Shown here in pieces: positions 1-7,759 of a stretch of 42,812 nt of DNA. A program made the position numbers and the translations under genes. Every line of letters starts with the position of its first letter. The first letter of the stretch is position 1. The notes under the pieces are model-generated. The model saw only the letters and a program-made list of their open reading frames with translations. It did no database searches and had not been told where the DNA came from. Source of the stretch: Streptomyces torulosus (GTDB lineage: Bacteria > Actinomycetota > Actinomycetes > Streptomycetales > Streptomycetaceae); assembly GCF_001419765.1 (NCBI RefSeq), contig NZ_LIRK01000021.1, positions 1 through 42,812 of the forward strand, read 5' to 3'.

Positions 1-23
1 GACTCATTGGGGCGGCCGGGGGC

Positions 24-1337
24 TCACTGGGGCGGGCGGATCCAGTCGGTCAGGGGCTTGAACCGGCCCTTGCCCTCGTACTGGTAGAACCTCGCCTGGT
101 CGTTGCAGACGGCGAGGGCGTCCGGGTACTTGCCGCACTTGACCTCGGCGGCGCCCATGATGACCGGCCCGGTGAACTTCTTGAGCCGCTCGGTCACCGA
201 GGCGGAGGTGATCTTGTCCGGGCCGATGGCGTTGAGCACCTGCGCGTACGTCAGGATCGTGCTCCAGCCCAGTGGCGCGAAGACCTTGGACTGGTCCTCC
301 TTGCCCAGCCCCGCCTGCGCCGATGCCTTCAGGAACGCCTTGGAGTCGGCGGCCGAGGAGTCCATCGGCAGCGTCTGGGCGACGCCGTACGTCCAGGTGG
401 GCAGGTCCCCTCCGAGCCCCTGGGCGACATCGGGGGACATGCACAGCGGCGTGGAGACCACCGGCTTGGTGACATTGAGCTGCTTCAGCGCCTTGGCGAT
501 CCCGACACAACCGCCACCCACGGAGATGGGCACCACGACATCCGCGGTGTTCGCCCCGGCCGCGGTGACCGGGCCGATCAGATCGGTGGACTGCGCGTCG
601 AATCCGACGGACTTCACCTTCAGACCGGCGGCTTCCAGGCCCTTCACCGCGGCCCCGGAGGCGATCTTGTCGCCGGGTGTGTTCGTGTGGATCACTGCCG
701 CGGTCTTCGCCTTCAGCACGTCACGGGCGTACGTGCCCCAGGTGCCGAAGATGTGCGGCAGGTCGCCGAACGTGCTGAAGGTGTTCTTCGCGGTGGGCAT
801 GGTCGGGCCGGTCGCCACTCCGACCAGCACGGGCTTCTTCCCCGCGATCACGGAGTTGAAGGACGCGTCTCCGAGGTAGAGGTTGCCCACACCGATGGCG
901 GTGACCTCTTTGGCGCCGAGCAGTTGCTGGCCGCACTTCTGTCCCTCCTCCTCGGCGGACACCACCGTGCAGACGTTCAGCTTCAGCGGGTGCCCGCCGA
1001 TGCCGCCCAGCCTGTCGTTGACGTACTTCACGGCGGCACGGGCACCGAGGGTGGCTTCGGGGTTGCCGCCGGGGCCGCCCTCGACGTTCACCCAGCCCAG
1101 GGTGACCGGGTCGAGGCCGGTGTCGGCCTTGCCCGCCTTTCCGCCGACGTAGCCGAGGTAGTCGGTCACGACGTCACTCGCCGAGCGGGAGTCCGCGGCC
1201 GCGGAGGAACCGCCGCCGGAGGCGCCGGACGACGAGGACGTGCTGGTGCCCGATCCGCTGCATGCGGCGACCCCCAGCAGGGGCGCCATGGCGGCGGAGA
1301 CGAGGCCGAGTCTTAGGGGGCGTGAGATCGAGGGCAT
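24..1337 (-). CDS. Branched-chain amino-acid-type ABC transporter substrate-binding lipoprotein
   Basis: A 437-residue exported binding protein expected to capture an amino acid or similar small ligand outside the membrane for an ABC importer. The chosen ATG at 1337 sits behind GGAGG and starts a lipoprotein signal: basic N-terminus, hydrophobic stretch, and a lipobox ending VAAC near residue 26, then a Ser/Gly/Ala-rich linker. The mature part begins with a VTLGWVNVEGG-like strand and continues with the alternating fold of periplasmic-binding-protein type I (leucine-binding, Peripla_BP_6) proteins. A longer in-frame start exists at 1430 but would place 31 residues before the signal peptide. 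No permease or ATPase for it lies in the window; partners may lie beyond the left edge or be missing. A divergent TetR gene starts 263 bp away. Ligand unknown. Confidence 0.85.
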   Translation of the reverse strand: MPSISRPLRLGLVSAAMAPLLGVAACSGSGTSTSSSSGASGGGSSAAADSRSASDVVTDYLGYVGGKAGKADTGLDPVTLGWVNVEGGPGGNPEATLGARAAVKYVNDRLGGIGGHPLKLNVCTVVSAEEEGQKCGQQLLGAKEVTAIGVGNLYLGDASFNSVIAGKKPVLVGVATGPTMPTAKNTFSTFGDLPHIFGTWGTYARDVLKAKTAAVIHTNTPGDKIASGAAVKGLEAAGLKVKSVGFDAQSTDLIGPVTAAGANTADVVVPISVGGGCVGIAKALKQLNVTKPVVSTPLCMSPDVAQGLGGDLPTWTYGVAQTLPMDSSAADSKAFLKASAQAGLGKEDQSKVFAPLGWSTILTYAQVLNAIGPDKITSASVTERLKKFTGPVIMGAAEVKCGKYPDALAVCNDQARFYQYEGKGRFKPLTDWIRPPQ

Positions 1338-1500
1338 GCGGGATCCTCCAGGATCGGAAAACGGCAGGGCGACGCCCGGCACGGCATGCGGGGGAGAGCG
1401 CGGAAGGCGGAGGAGGGCAGGAGGGCGCACCGGGATGACCGGTGCCTCGGTCCAGCCCGAGGAACGTCGAAAGGCCAGGTGATTCGGCGCCTTCGACTTT

Positions 1501-1515
1501 CGTAACTTTCTTACG
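1501..1515. promoter_or_regulatory. Small inverted repeat in divergent intergenic region, possible operator
   Basis: CGTAA and TTACG arms flank a 5-bp spacer, about 90 bp before the TetR-type gene at 1601 and in the shared promoter region with the divergent binding-protein gene. Short arms make this a weak candidate for an operator bound by the adjacent regulator. No convincing -35/-10 pair was identified. Confidence 0.25.
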
Positions 1516-1600
1516 GATCGGGAATCTAGGTGTACGCTGGCGCCCTGTCAACGCCCCGGTTCACACCGAATTAACGATCACGCAAAGGGAGGGGAAGGGC

Positions 1601-2350
1601 ATGACGGAGCACTCCGTGAGACGCAGGCTCCCTCGGCGCACACCCGAGGAGACCCGGGCCCTCATGCTGGAAGCGGCCACCCAGCTCGTCTGTGCCGGCA
1701 CCTCCGACACGAGCGAGGCGGCGGTCTCCGCGGCCCTTGCTCATGTCCGCGTCAAGCGGGTCACCGAGGAAGCCACCCGCATCATGCGGGAGCGGCTGGG
1801 TGACGACACCGCACCGGCGATCACGACCGGATCCATCTACCAGATCTGGCCCGCCCAGGCCGACTTCCAGGCGGATCTCCTCTTCCACCTCACCAGCCGA
1901 CAGGCCGAACTGGTCCCGGGGCTGCCGGAGAGCATCCGCCGTTTCAAGGAGGCGGTCGACAGCGGCACGACCTGGCAGGAGGCGCTCAACGACGTCCTGA
2001 GGGACAACCACGAGAACCACCGCGTGGACCCGATCTACCGCGTGCTGCTCGGCTTCTACGCCAGCGCCGCCAACCCGCGCGTCCGCGACGCCCTGGGGCA
2101 CTACGGGGAGTCGTTCACCGAGGTCGCCTGCGAGGCGTACCAGGCGCTGCTGGACGCCTACGGGCTGCGCATGCGCGCGCCCTACAGGGTCGAACACCTC
2201 GCCACCACCATCGCCGCCCTGCTCGACGGCTTCCATATGCGCTGGATCGCCGGGCACCCCAACCTGGAGGATCCGGAGGGAGAGGACGGCTGGTCCCTCG
2301 CCACCCGGTCCGCCGTGATGGTGTTCGACCAGTTCACCGAACCGGCGTAG
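1601..2350 (+). CDS. TetR-family transcriptional regulator
   Basis: A 249-residue cytoplasmic repressor-type protein. The N-terminal part (about residues 12-85) shows the TetR DNA-binding layout: an ETRALMLEAATQLV helix, then a TGSIYQIWPAQADFQADLL segment matching the usual recognition helix and its SxYxxWxxKxxL tail. Between the two lies an unusually long segment of about 40 residues that includes a TEEATRIMRERLGDD helix. The C-terminal two thirds is a helical ligand-binding domain with no assignable ligand. The ATG at 1601 has an AGGGAGGGGAAGGG purine run upstream, and upstream in-frame codons lack a comparable site. It is divergent from the amino-acid-type binding-protein gene, so control of that gene or of itself is plausible but unproven. 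Confidence 0.8.
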   Translation: MTEHSVRRRLPRRTPEETRALMLEAATQLVCAGTSDTSEAAVSAALAHVRVKRVTEEATRIMRERLGDDTAPAITTGSIYQIWPAQADFQADLLFHLTSRQAELVPGLPESIRRFKEAVDSGTTWQEALNDVLRDNHENHRVDPIYRVLLGFYASAANPRVRDALGHYGESFTEVACEAYQALLDAYGLRMRAPYRVEHLATTIAALLDGFHMRWIAGHPNLEDPEGEDGWSLATRSAVMVFDQFTEPA

Positions 2351-2363
2351 GCGGGTGGATGTC

Positions 2364-2408
2364 CTTGAGGTTCTTGAGGTTCTTGAGGTCGGCGGGGTCG
2401 GCGGGGTC
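2364..2408 (+). repeat. 9-bp microsatellite, five units
   Basis: Three units of CTTGAGGTT/C followed in phase by two of GGCGGGGTC. It lies in the non-coding gap between two convergent genes. The second motif looks like a diverged version of the first. No function evident. Confidence 0.7.
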
Positions 2409-2452
2409 GGTGGTGGACAGGGGGAGGCCTGCCCTGATGCGTTCTCCCTGTG

Positions 2453-2486
2453 GGGGCGGCGGGCCGGGGTGCCGGCGCGCCGCCCC
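2453..2486. terminator. Bidirectional hairpin between convergent genes
   Basis: GGGGCGGCG at 2453-2461 pairs with CGCCGCCCC at 2478-2486. After one G-G mismatch the stem continues for five more pairs to a GGTG loop, giving about 15 bp in all. It lies between the end of the TetR gene (2350) and the end of the minus-strand enoyl-CoA hydratase gene (2510), the expected place for a shared terminator. There is no T-tract, as is usual in high-GC actinobacteria. Confidence 0.6.
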
Positions 2487-2509
2487 GCTCAGTGGGTCGG
2501 GTCAGCCTG

Positions 2510-3277
2510 TCAGCGGCCCTTGAAGACGGGCGTCCTCTTCTCCTTGAACGCGCTCATCCCCTCCTTCTGGTCCTCTGTCGCGAACAGTGCGTGGAACACG
2601 CGCCGTTCGAAGAGAAGTCCGTCGCGCAGGCCGGTCTCCAGGGCCCGGTCGACCGACTCGCGGGCCGCCGTGACGGCCGGGCGGCCGTAGGAGGCGATGG
2701 TCGCGGCGGCTTCCGTGGCCTCGGTGAGGACGCGGTCGTCCGGGACCACCCGCGACACCAGGCCCGCCGCTTCCGCCTCGCGGGCGTTCATCGTGCGGCC
2801 CGTGAGGATCAGGTCCATGGCCTTGGCGCGGCCGACCAGGCGGGTGAGCCGCTGGGTACCGCCGATGCCGGGGATCACGCCGAGCTTGATCTCCGGCTGG
2901 CCGAAGACCGCCGAGTCGCCCGCGATGATCAGGTCACACATCATCGCGAGTTCGCAACCGCCGCCCAGCGCATAGCCGTTGACCGCCGCGATCTTCGGCG
3001 TGCGTAACCCGGCGAACTCCTCCCAGCCCGCGAAGTAATCCTCCGCCGCCATGTCCACGGCTGACTTCCCGGCCATCTCCTTGATGTCCGCGCCGGCCGC
3101 GAAGACCTTCTCCGAACCGGTGACCACGAAGCAACCGACGTCCGGATCGCGGTCCAACGGCCGCAGTGCGTCCAGGAGTTCGGCCAACAGTTCGCTGCTG
3201 AGGGCGTTCAGGACGTGCGGCCGGTGGAGTCGTACCGTGACGACGCGGTCATGGCGTTCGATCTTGAGGGTGTTCAT
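2510..3277 (-). CDS. Enoyl-CoA hydratase (crotonase family)
   Basis: A 255-residue crotonase-fold enzyme expected to hydrate 2-enoyl-CoA (or another acyl thioester) to the 3-hydroxy form. The oxyanion-hole segments AAGADIKEM and NGYALGGG are intact, and both catalytic acids of classical hydratases are present: Glu109 in GGGCELAM and Glu129 in FGQPEI, 20 residues apart as in the rat mitochondrial enzyme. The length is typical. The start at 3277 has GAGAGGGA upstream and gives the usual N-terminus ([10 protein letters not shown]). An alternative ATG at 3319 would overlap the preceding stop by four bases and allow coupling, but adds 14 atypical residues. It is the last gene of a three-gene operon with the membrane flavoprotein and adenylating enzyme, so its natural thioester may come from that pathway rather than from general beta-oxidation. 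Confidence 0.88.
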   Translation of the reverse strand: MNTLKIERHDRVVTVRLHRPHVLNALSSELLAELLDALRPLDRDPDVGCFVVTGSEKVFAAGADIKEMAGKSAVDMAAEDYFAGWEEFAGLRTPKIAAVNGYALGGGCELAMMCDLIIAGDSAVFGQPEIKLGVIPGIGGTQRLTRLVGRAKAMDLILTGRTMNAREAEAAGLVSRVVPDDRVLTEATEAAATIASYGRPAVTAARESVDRALETGLRDGLLFERRVFHALFATEDQKEGMSAFKEKRTPVFKGR

Positions 3278-3315
3278 CGACTGTCCCTCTCCGTTCCCTT
3301 GATCCTGACGGTTCG

Positions 3316-4671
3316 TCATGAGTCCCAGATCGCGCCGTACGCGGGTATCCCGCACCGTTCGAGACCGTGGACGACCTGCCAGGTCAGCTTCTTGTTGGAG
3401 ATGCAGATGACGGCCTCGGCACCGAAGTCGCGGTACGCGGTGTACGCGAGCCGCACCATGTCCGGTTTGCCGTGCTGAGAGGTGTCCCAGACCAGCGCGT
3501 TCGGCTGGACGGCAAGGATCTCGTCCACCAGGTCGTCCCCGTAGGTCCTGCGGGGGTCACGCGTCGCCCACACGAGCCGTGAGGGCACCTCGGCGGCCAG
3601 CAGATGCGGCAGACAGGGGCCGATACCGCTACCGGTGGCGACGTAGATCACCTTGCTGAACAACGTCTCGATGTTGGCGACCCCGGCCGTGGTGATGCCC
3701 TTGACCCAGACCTTCGGGGGCGCGTCGTCGATGAAGGAGCCCGTCCAGTCGCCCGCACGGGAGATGGTCAGCCGGAAGCCGGGTTCGCCGGGTGAGGGCA
3801 CGTTGGCGAAGGAGTGCCACTCGGTGAGCGGGCTGCGGCTGATGGCGGTGGAGGACCCCGCGAAAGGGGTCACGCCATGGTCGAAACGGGCCAGCGCGAC
3901 GTGCGCGGAGGGCCTTTCGATCCGTACGTCCACCTTGCGCAGCCGCAGCCAGGGCAGGGCGACGCTGAAGGTGACCACGGCCAGCACCCCGAGGGCGACC
4001 GGACCCTGTCCACCCAGCAGCGTATGCGTCCAGAACAGTGCGAGGGCGCTCCAGCCGCCGAAGCGGTGGATCTTCTCGAAGTGGTCGTGGAAGCGGGAGC
4101 GGAAGGGCGGCACGGCGGTGGCGACGATGACGACGAGCAGGGCGACCAGGGTCCAACTCACCGTGATGAGTGGCCGGTTGGCGCCGTCGGCGGTCGACGC
4201 GACCGTCCCGGCGAGGAACCACACCGCTCCGGCCAGTGCCCCGCCCACGTGCAGTCCACCGAAGTGGTACACCTTCCCGAGCGTCCACCGCGCCTTCAGT
4301 GGCCAGCTCGTCGGAGCCCAGGTCGCCAGCCGGAAGAAGAGGTTGATGACGTACTGCTGCCGTACGACCACCGCGAGCGCGAGGTTCCCGAGGGCCGCGT
4401 AGCCCATGGTTGCGGCGTCCGGTGCCCAACTCGCCGCCGCCAGCACTCCGATGTTGGCCAGTATCACCAGGGCCGCCAGGCGGTTGTAGTGCATCAGGCG
4501 CGGGTGCTTGAGGAGGCGACGGGGCGCGGACGTGAGGGGAGGGAGTTCGGCGAGAGCGGCGGGGGGTGCGGGATGTGCGGGAGGCGATGCCTGCCGGGTG
4601 CCTCCCACCTCGGCGGACGAGGTCTCGATGGACGAGGTCTCGGCGGACGAGGTCTCGACGGACGACGTCAT
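3316..4671 (-). CDS. TmpA-like integral membrane flavoprotein (ferric-reductase-like)
   Basis: A 451-residue membrane protein with a soluble C-terminal oxidoreductase half. The N-terminus has four ETSS-type pentapeptides written by 15-bp DNA repeats, then about six hydrophobic segments (roughly residues 65-83, 92-112, 143-160, 169-189, 206-221, 225-241). Histidines in or beside them (136, 141, 202, 216) could bind heme, but this is not shown. The soluble part has SPLTEWHSF at 280-288, resembling the FAD-binding EWHPFT motif of ferric reductases, and [11 protein letters not shown] at 347-357, resembling the NAD(P)-binding motif. The layout matches the fungal developmental protein TmpA and its relatives. 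The start overlaps the end of the adenylating-enzyme gene by four bases, so the two are probably translationally coupled and act on the same metabolite. Substrate unknown. Confidence 0.72.
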   Translation of the reverse strand: MTSSVETSSAETSSIETSSAEVGGTRQASPPAHPAPPAALAELPPLTSAPRRLLKHPRLMHYNRLAALVILANIGVLAAASWAPDAATMGYAALGNLALAVVVRQQYVINLFFRLATWAPTSWPLKARWTLGKVYHFGGLHVGGALAGAVWFLAGTVASTADGANRPLITVSWTLVALLVVIVATAVPPFRSRFHDHFEKIHRFGGWSALALFWTHTLLGGQGPVALGVLAVVTFSVALPWLRLRKVDVRIERPSAHVALARFDHGVTPFAGSSTAISRSPLTEWHSFANVPSPGEPGFRLTISRAGDWTGSFIDDAPPKVWVKGITTAGVANIETLFSKVIYVATGSGIGPCLPHLLAAEVPSRLVWATRDPRRTYGDDLVDEILAVQPNALVWDTSQHGKPDMVRLAYTAYRDFGAEAVICISNKKLTWQVVHGLERCGIPAYGAIWDS

Positions 4672-6275
4672 CGGGCCGCCCCCTCTCGTACCGCCGCCAC
4701 CGGCAGCAGGGGTGCTCCCTCGCCGGGAACCGTCACCGCCCGCGCGGCCTCATCTCGTTCCGCCGCCAGCCTCAGCAGTGCGCCCCGGTCGACCTTGCCC
4801 CGGTCCGTCTCCGGTAGCGCGGCCACCGGGAGGACCGTGGCCGGCACGCAGTAGTAGGGCAGTGCGTCGGCCACCGCGCGCCGGGCCGTGTCCGGGTCGA
4901 CGTCGGCCGGGCAGACGAAGGAGATCAGGCTGCGGGCGTCCCGCTTGAGTGTGACGGCGCGGGCGCAGCCCACCACCGACTCCAGCACCGAGGAGACGGA
5001 GTCGAGTTCCACGCGGAAGCCGCGGACCTTGACCTGATCGTCGGTACGGCCCAGGTGCTCGAGTTCACCGTCCGGTGTCCAGCGGCCGAGGTCGCGGGTG
5101 CGGAACATGCGGCGTCCGCCACCGAGGAAGGGGTCGGGGGCGTACCGCTCGGCGTTCAGCGCCTCGTTGTGCAGATAGCCCGCCGAGACGCAGTCGCCGC
5201 CGGCCCACATCTCGCCGACCTCCCCGATGGGCAGCGCACGCCGGTGCTCGTCGAGGACGTACACCGTGTTGTTGGGGGTGGGGCGGCCGATCGTGAGCAG
5301 GGCGTCGTCCACGCGGTGGCGGCGCATCGTGTTGACGATCGTCGTCTCCGTGGGCCCGCAGGAGTTGTGGAAGGCGGACCGCCGGGCCCAGGCGTCCGCG
5401 AGCGGGCGAGGGCACGGCTCGCCCGCGACGGCCACCGTCCGTACACGGGGGCAGTCCGCCGGGTCGATCCCGGACAGCACCGTCGGCGTCGCGATCAGCA
5501 CGTCCGCCGTACGGGCCGCGGCCCCGACGTCCTTGCCGCGGACGACGAGCGTGCCGCCGTGGGCGAGACAGCCGAGGATCTCCCAGGCGGCCATGTCGAA
5601 GGCGATGTTGAGAAGCTGAGCGACCCGGTCACCGGGGCGGATGCCCAGGTCACCGGGGGCGGTGAGGAGGATGTTCGCGACGTTGCGGTGGGTGACCTTC
5701 ACCCCGTTGGGCTTGCCGGTCGTGCCGGAGGTGAACAGGACGTAGCACCCGTCGTCGGGGCGTACGGGTCGTTCGAGGCGGACCGGGCCTTCCGTGGAGA
5801 GGTCGGTGAGATCGTCGTCGAGGGTGATCAGGCGCTGTCCCGCGTCAGCCGGAGGCACCCGCAGCGTGTGCTCCGACTGAGTGAGGACGACCCGGATCCC
5901 GGCGGTGCGGATGACGTGCCGCAACTGGGCGGCGGGGGTGAGTCCGATGTCCTGCGGGACGTACGCGGCGCCTGCCTTCAGCGTGCCGAGCAGTCCGACG
6001 AGCATCGGGAGGGAGCGGCGTACGAAGAGGCCGACGTGATCGCCGGGCCGTACGCCCTCCCGTACGAGTCTGGCCGCGAGCCGGTCGGCACGACGGTTCA
6101 GCTCGCCGTACGTGATCGTCGTGCCCTGGTGCTCGGCGGCGACCGTGTGCGGCGCGGCGATGGCCCGCCGTTCGACGGCCTGGTGGACGAGGGGATTGGG
6201 GACGAGGACTTCAGGGCCTTGGCCGAACTGCCAGAACAGGGCCCTGTCTCGGGGGGACAGATGGCTCAGGGGCAT
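4668..6275 (-). CDS. Stand-alone amino-acid adenylating enzyme (NRPS A-domain-like)
   Basis: A 535-residue ANL-superfamily enzyme that should activate a carboxylic acid, probably an alpha-amino acid, as its adenylate. Core motifs are in order: FTSGTTGKPNG (181-191), FDMAAWE (226-232), NSCGPTE (304-310), RTRDLGRW, GRTDDQVKVRGFRVEL, and the catalytic lysine in DRGKVDRG near the C-terminus. Asp227 is at the position that binds the alpha-amino group in NRPS A domains. A hand-made pocket code against GrsA reads DMWIAASIVK, which I cannot assign. There is no carrier or condensation domain, so the adenylate must be passed to a separate acceptor. The ATG at 6275 follows AGGAGG. First gene of the operon with the membrane flavoprotein and enoyl-CoA hydratase, similar to fungal adenylating/TmpA partnerships. 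Confidence 0.85.
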   Translation of the reverse strand: MPLSHLSPRDRALFWQFGQGPEVLVPNPLVHQAVERRAIAAPHTVAAEHQGTTITYGELNRRADRLAARLVREGVRPGDHVGLFVRRSLPMLVGLLGTLKAGAAYVPQDIGLTPAAQLRHVIRTAGIRVVLTQSEHTLRVPPADAGQRLITLDDDLTDLSTEGPVRLERPVRPDDGCYVLFTSGTTGKPNGVKVTHRNVANILLTAPGDLGIRPGDRVAQLLNIAFDMAAWEILGCLAHGGTLVVRGKDVGAAARTADVLIATPTVLSGIDPADCPRVRTVAVAGEPCPRPLADAWARRSAFHNSCGPTETTIVNTMRRHRVDDALLTIGRPTPNNTVYVLDEHRRALPIGEVGEMWAGGDCVSAGYLHNEALNAERYAPDPFLGGGRRMFRTRDLGRWTPDGELEHLGRTDDQVKVRGFRVELDSVSSVLESVVGCARAVTLKRDARSLISFVCPADVDPDTARRAVADALPYYCVPATVLPVAALPETDRGKVDRGALLRLAAERDEAARAVTVPGEGAPLLPVAAVREGAAR

Positions 6276-6823
6276 GCCTCACAGACCTCCTGGCTGTGTG
6301 GGGAGAAGATGCCTCGGGCTACTGAACGCTGACGTGCCTCGATCATGTGGAAATGTCGAGCATCGTGCGGAGGTGCAGAGCGGCAACACCGAAGTGCGGT
6401 GGCGGCTCCAGTAGTTTCAACGTTCAACGTGGTCTGCGTCACTGACAAAACAAGTCACATGGCTGGACTCACGGCACACATGACAGCTCCCGTACAGACA
6501 GGCGACAGGAGCCTCACATACCGCGCCTGCAACGGACGTGGGTATGAGGCGTGGCGGCTGTTGCTGAGGCGGCGAGAATGAGCCGAAGGCGACCGTGCTC
6601 ATGGCGGACCGACCGGTGCCGCGGGCCAGATCGGACCGGTACTCGTCGGCCCCGCCGAAGGCGGCGCCACCTCGCCGGCCGGCGACGCGCTGCCCGATCA
6701 CGGGGCGCCCGGTCCAGGGTGACCCGCTCGAAATCGGTCGCATAGGCTGGTGCCGGTGTCGCCGGTGAAGAGGCGCAGGCCGCGGCGGCGTGGGCTCGCC
6801 GTCCGTCGTAGGGAGGCGTTCGA
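6276..6823. other. Divergent intergenic region between adenylating enzyme and TetR gene
   Basis: No credible gene here; reading frames lack ribosome sites and family features. The first 200 bp is AT-richer than its surroundings and probably holds the minus-strand operon promoter. It contains a direct repeat of TTCAACG (6416-6422, 6423-6429) and a loose inverted repeat TGAC-7-GTCA near 6443-6457, both possible regulator contacts. No clear -35/-10 was assigned. Confidence 0.4.
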
Positions 6824-7507
6824 GTGGCAGCGGCTGGGGGCCGGTCGACGAAGCGACTCCAACGGGGGACCCTCTCCCAGGGGCTCATCGTGGCGACCGC
6901 GCTGCGGATCCTCGACGAGGACGGGCCGGACGCGCTGACCTTCCAGCGGCTCGGCAAGGAACTGTCCTCCTCCGCGACCGCGGTCTACCGGCACTTCGCG
7001 AGTCGCGACCACATCATGGTCGCCGTGGCGGAGGAGATCGACAGGCTCTGCCTGGAGGGGTACGAGCCCCACGAGTCATGGACCGAGTCGCTGCGGGACC
7101 TGGCGATCCGTGCCTGGAACACCGCCATGGAGCACCCGGCGGCCGCCGCGCTCTGCATGGGGCGGGTCACCCGCGGCCTTCACGAGCTGCGTGCCGTCGA
7201 CGCCGTCCTGGAGGCGTTCCACCGCGGCGGCTGGCGCGGCCGGGCGGCCGTCCTGCACTACCAGGCGTTCTCGAACTTCGCCCTCGCCATGGCGAGCAAC
7301 AACGCCTGGCGGCTCGTCAACCAGCGGTTCGGCGCCGAGGTCAACTGGGTGCAGGAGTACCAGCCGGCCGACCCCGCCACGTACCCCTACGCCGAGGAGG
7401 CCAAGGAACACCTGCGCAGCCTCGACATGACGGACGTCTTCCACCGGCAGATGGACATCCTCCTCACCGCCCTCCAGGCGGAGGCGGCGACGCTCCCGCG
7501 CGACTGA
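6824..7507 (+). CDS. TetR/AcrR-family transcriptional regulator
   Basis: A 227-residue regulator. The DNA-binding domain spans about residues 14-62: LSQGLIVATALRILDEDGPDALTF, then RLGKELSSSATAVYRHFASRDHIM, which has the standard YRHFxSRDxL tail of the recognition helix. The C-terminal ligand domain is helical with aromatic residues and no identifiable ligand. The GTG start at 6824 has GGGAGG at 6811-6816. It lies between the divergent adenylating operon and the co-directional peptide-importer operon. A 9-bp-arm palindrome downstream at 7574-7604 is a likely binding site if the importer is its target. The adenylating operon is the other candidate. Confidence 0.85.
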   Translation: MAAAGGRSTKRLQRGTLSQGLIVATALRILDEDGPDALTFQRLGKELSSSATAVYRHFASRDHIMVAVAEEIDRLCLEGYEPHESWTESLRDLAIRAWNTAMEHPAAAALCMGRVTRGLHELRAVDAVLEAFHRGGWRGRAAVLHYQAFSNFALAMASNNAWRLVNQRFGAEVNWVQEYQPADPATYPYAEEAKEHLRSLDMTDVFHRQMDILLTALQAEAATLPRD

Positions 7508-7573
7508 CACGCGCCACCCGCAGGACTTCACCGCCGCCGACCGGCAGGGGTTCCGCCACTCCACGGCCAAAGA

Positions 7574-7604
7574 TAGTTAACGCTATTGACTACGCCGTTA
7601 ACTA
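7574..7604. promoter_or_regulatory. Palindromic operator overlapping a probable promoter
   Basis: TAGTTAACG (7574-7582) and CGTTAACTA (7596-7604) are perfect 9-bp inverted arms around a 13-bp spacer. The spacer carries TTGACT (7586-7591), which can act as a -35 box with CATTCT at 7610-7615 as a weak -10, 18 bp on. Repressor binding here would block transcription of the importer operon starting at 7760. The adjacent TetR protein is the obvious candidate binder. Confidence 0.6.
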
Positions 7605-7759
7605 GGCGGCATTCTCTCACCACCGAGAGCTCCACGGACCGCTCCCGCGCAGCGTCCGCCGAGCGTCACGCGCACCGCCTCCGCCCGAACTTGCTCGCGC
7701 TCGTCCCGCTGATCCCGTGCGACCCGCGCAGAGCGCGACACCCCTCTCCAGGAGCACTC

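Noticed and set aside
1442..1600. Upstream extension of the TetR gene start
   Set aside because: It has no ribosome site, passes through the inverted repeat and promoter region and adds non-family sequence.
3278..3319. Alternative start of the enoyl-CoA hydratase at 3319, overlapping the upstream stop
   Set aside because: It gives 14 extra atypical residues and a weaker ribosome site; kept only as an alternative in the gene entry.
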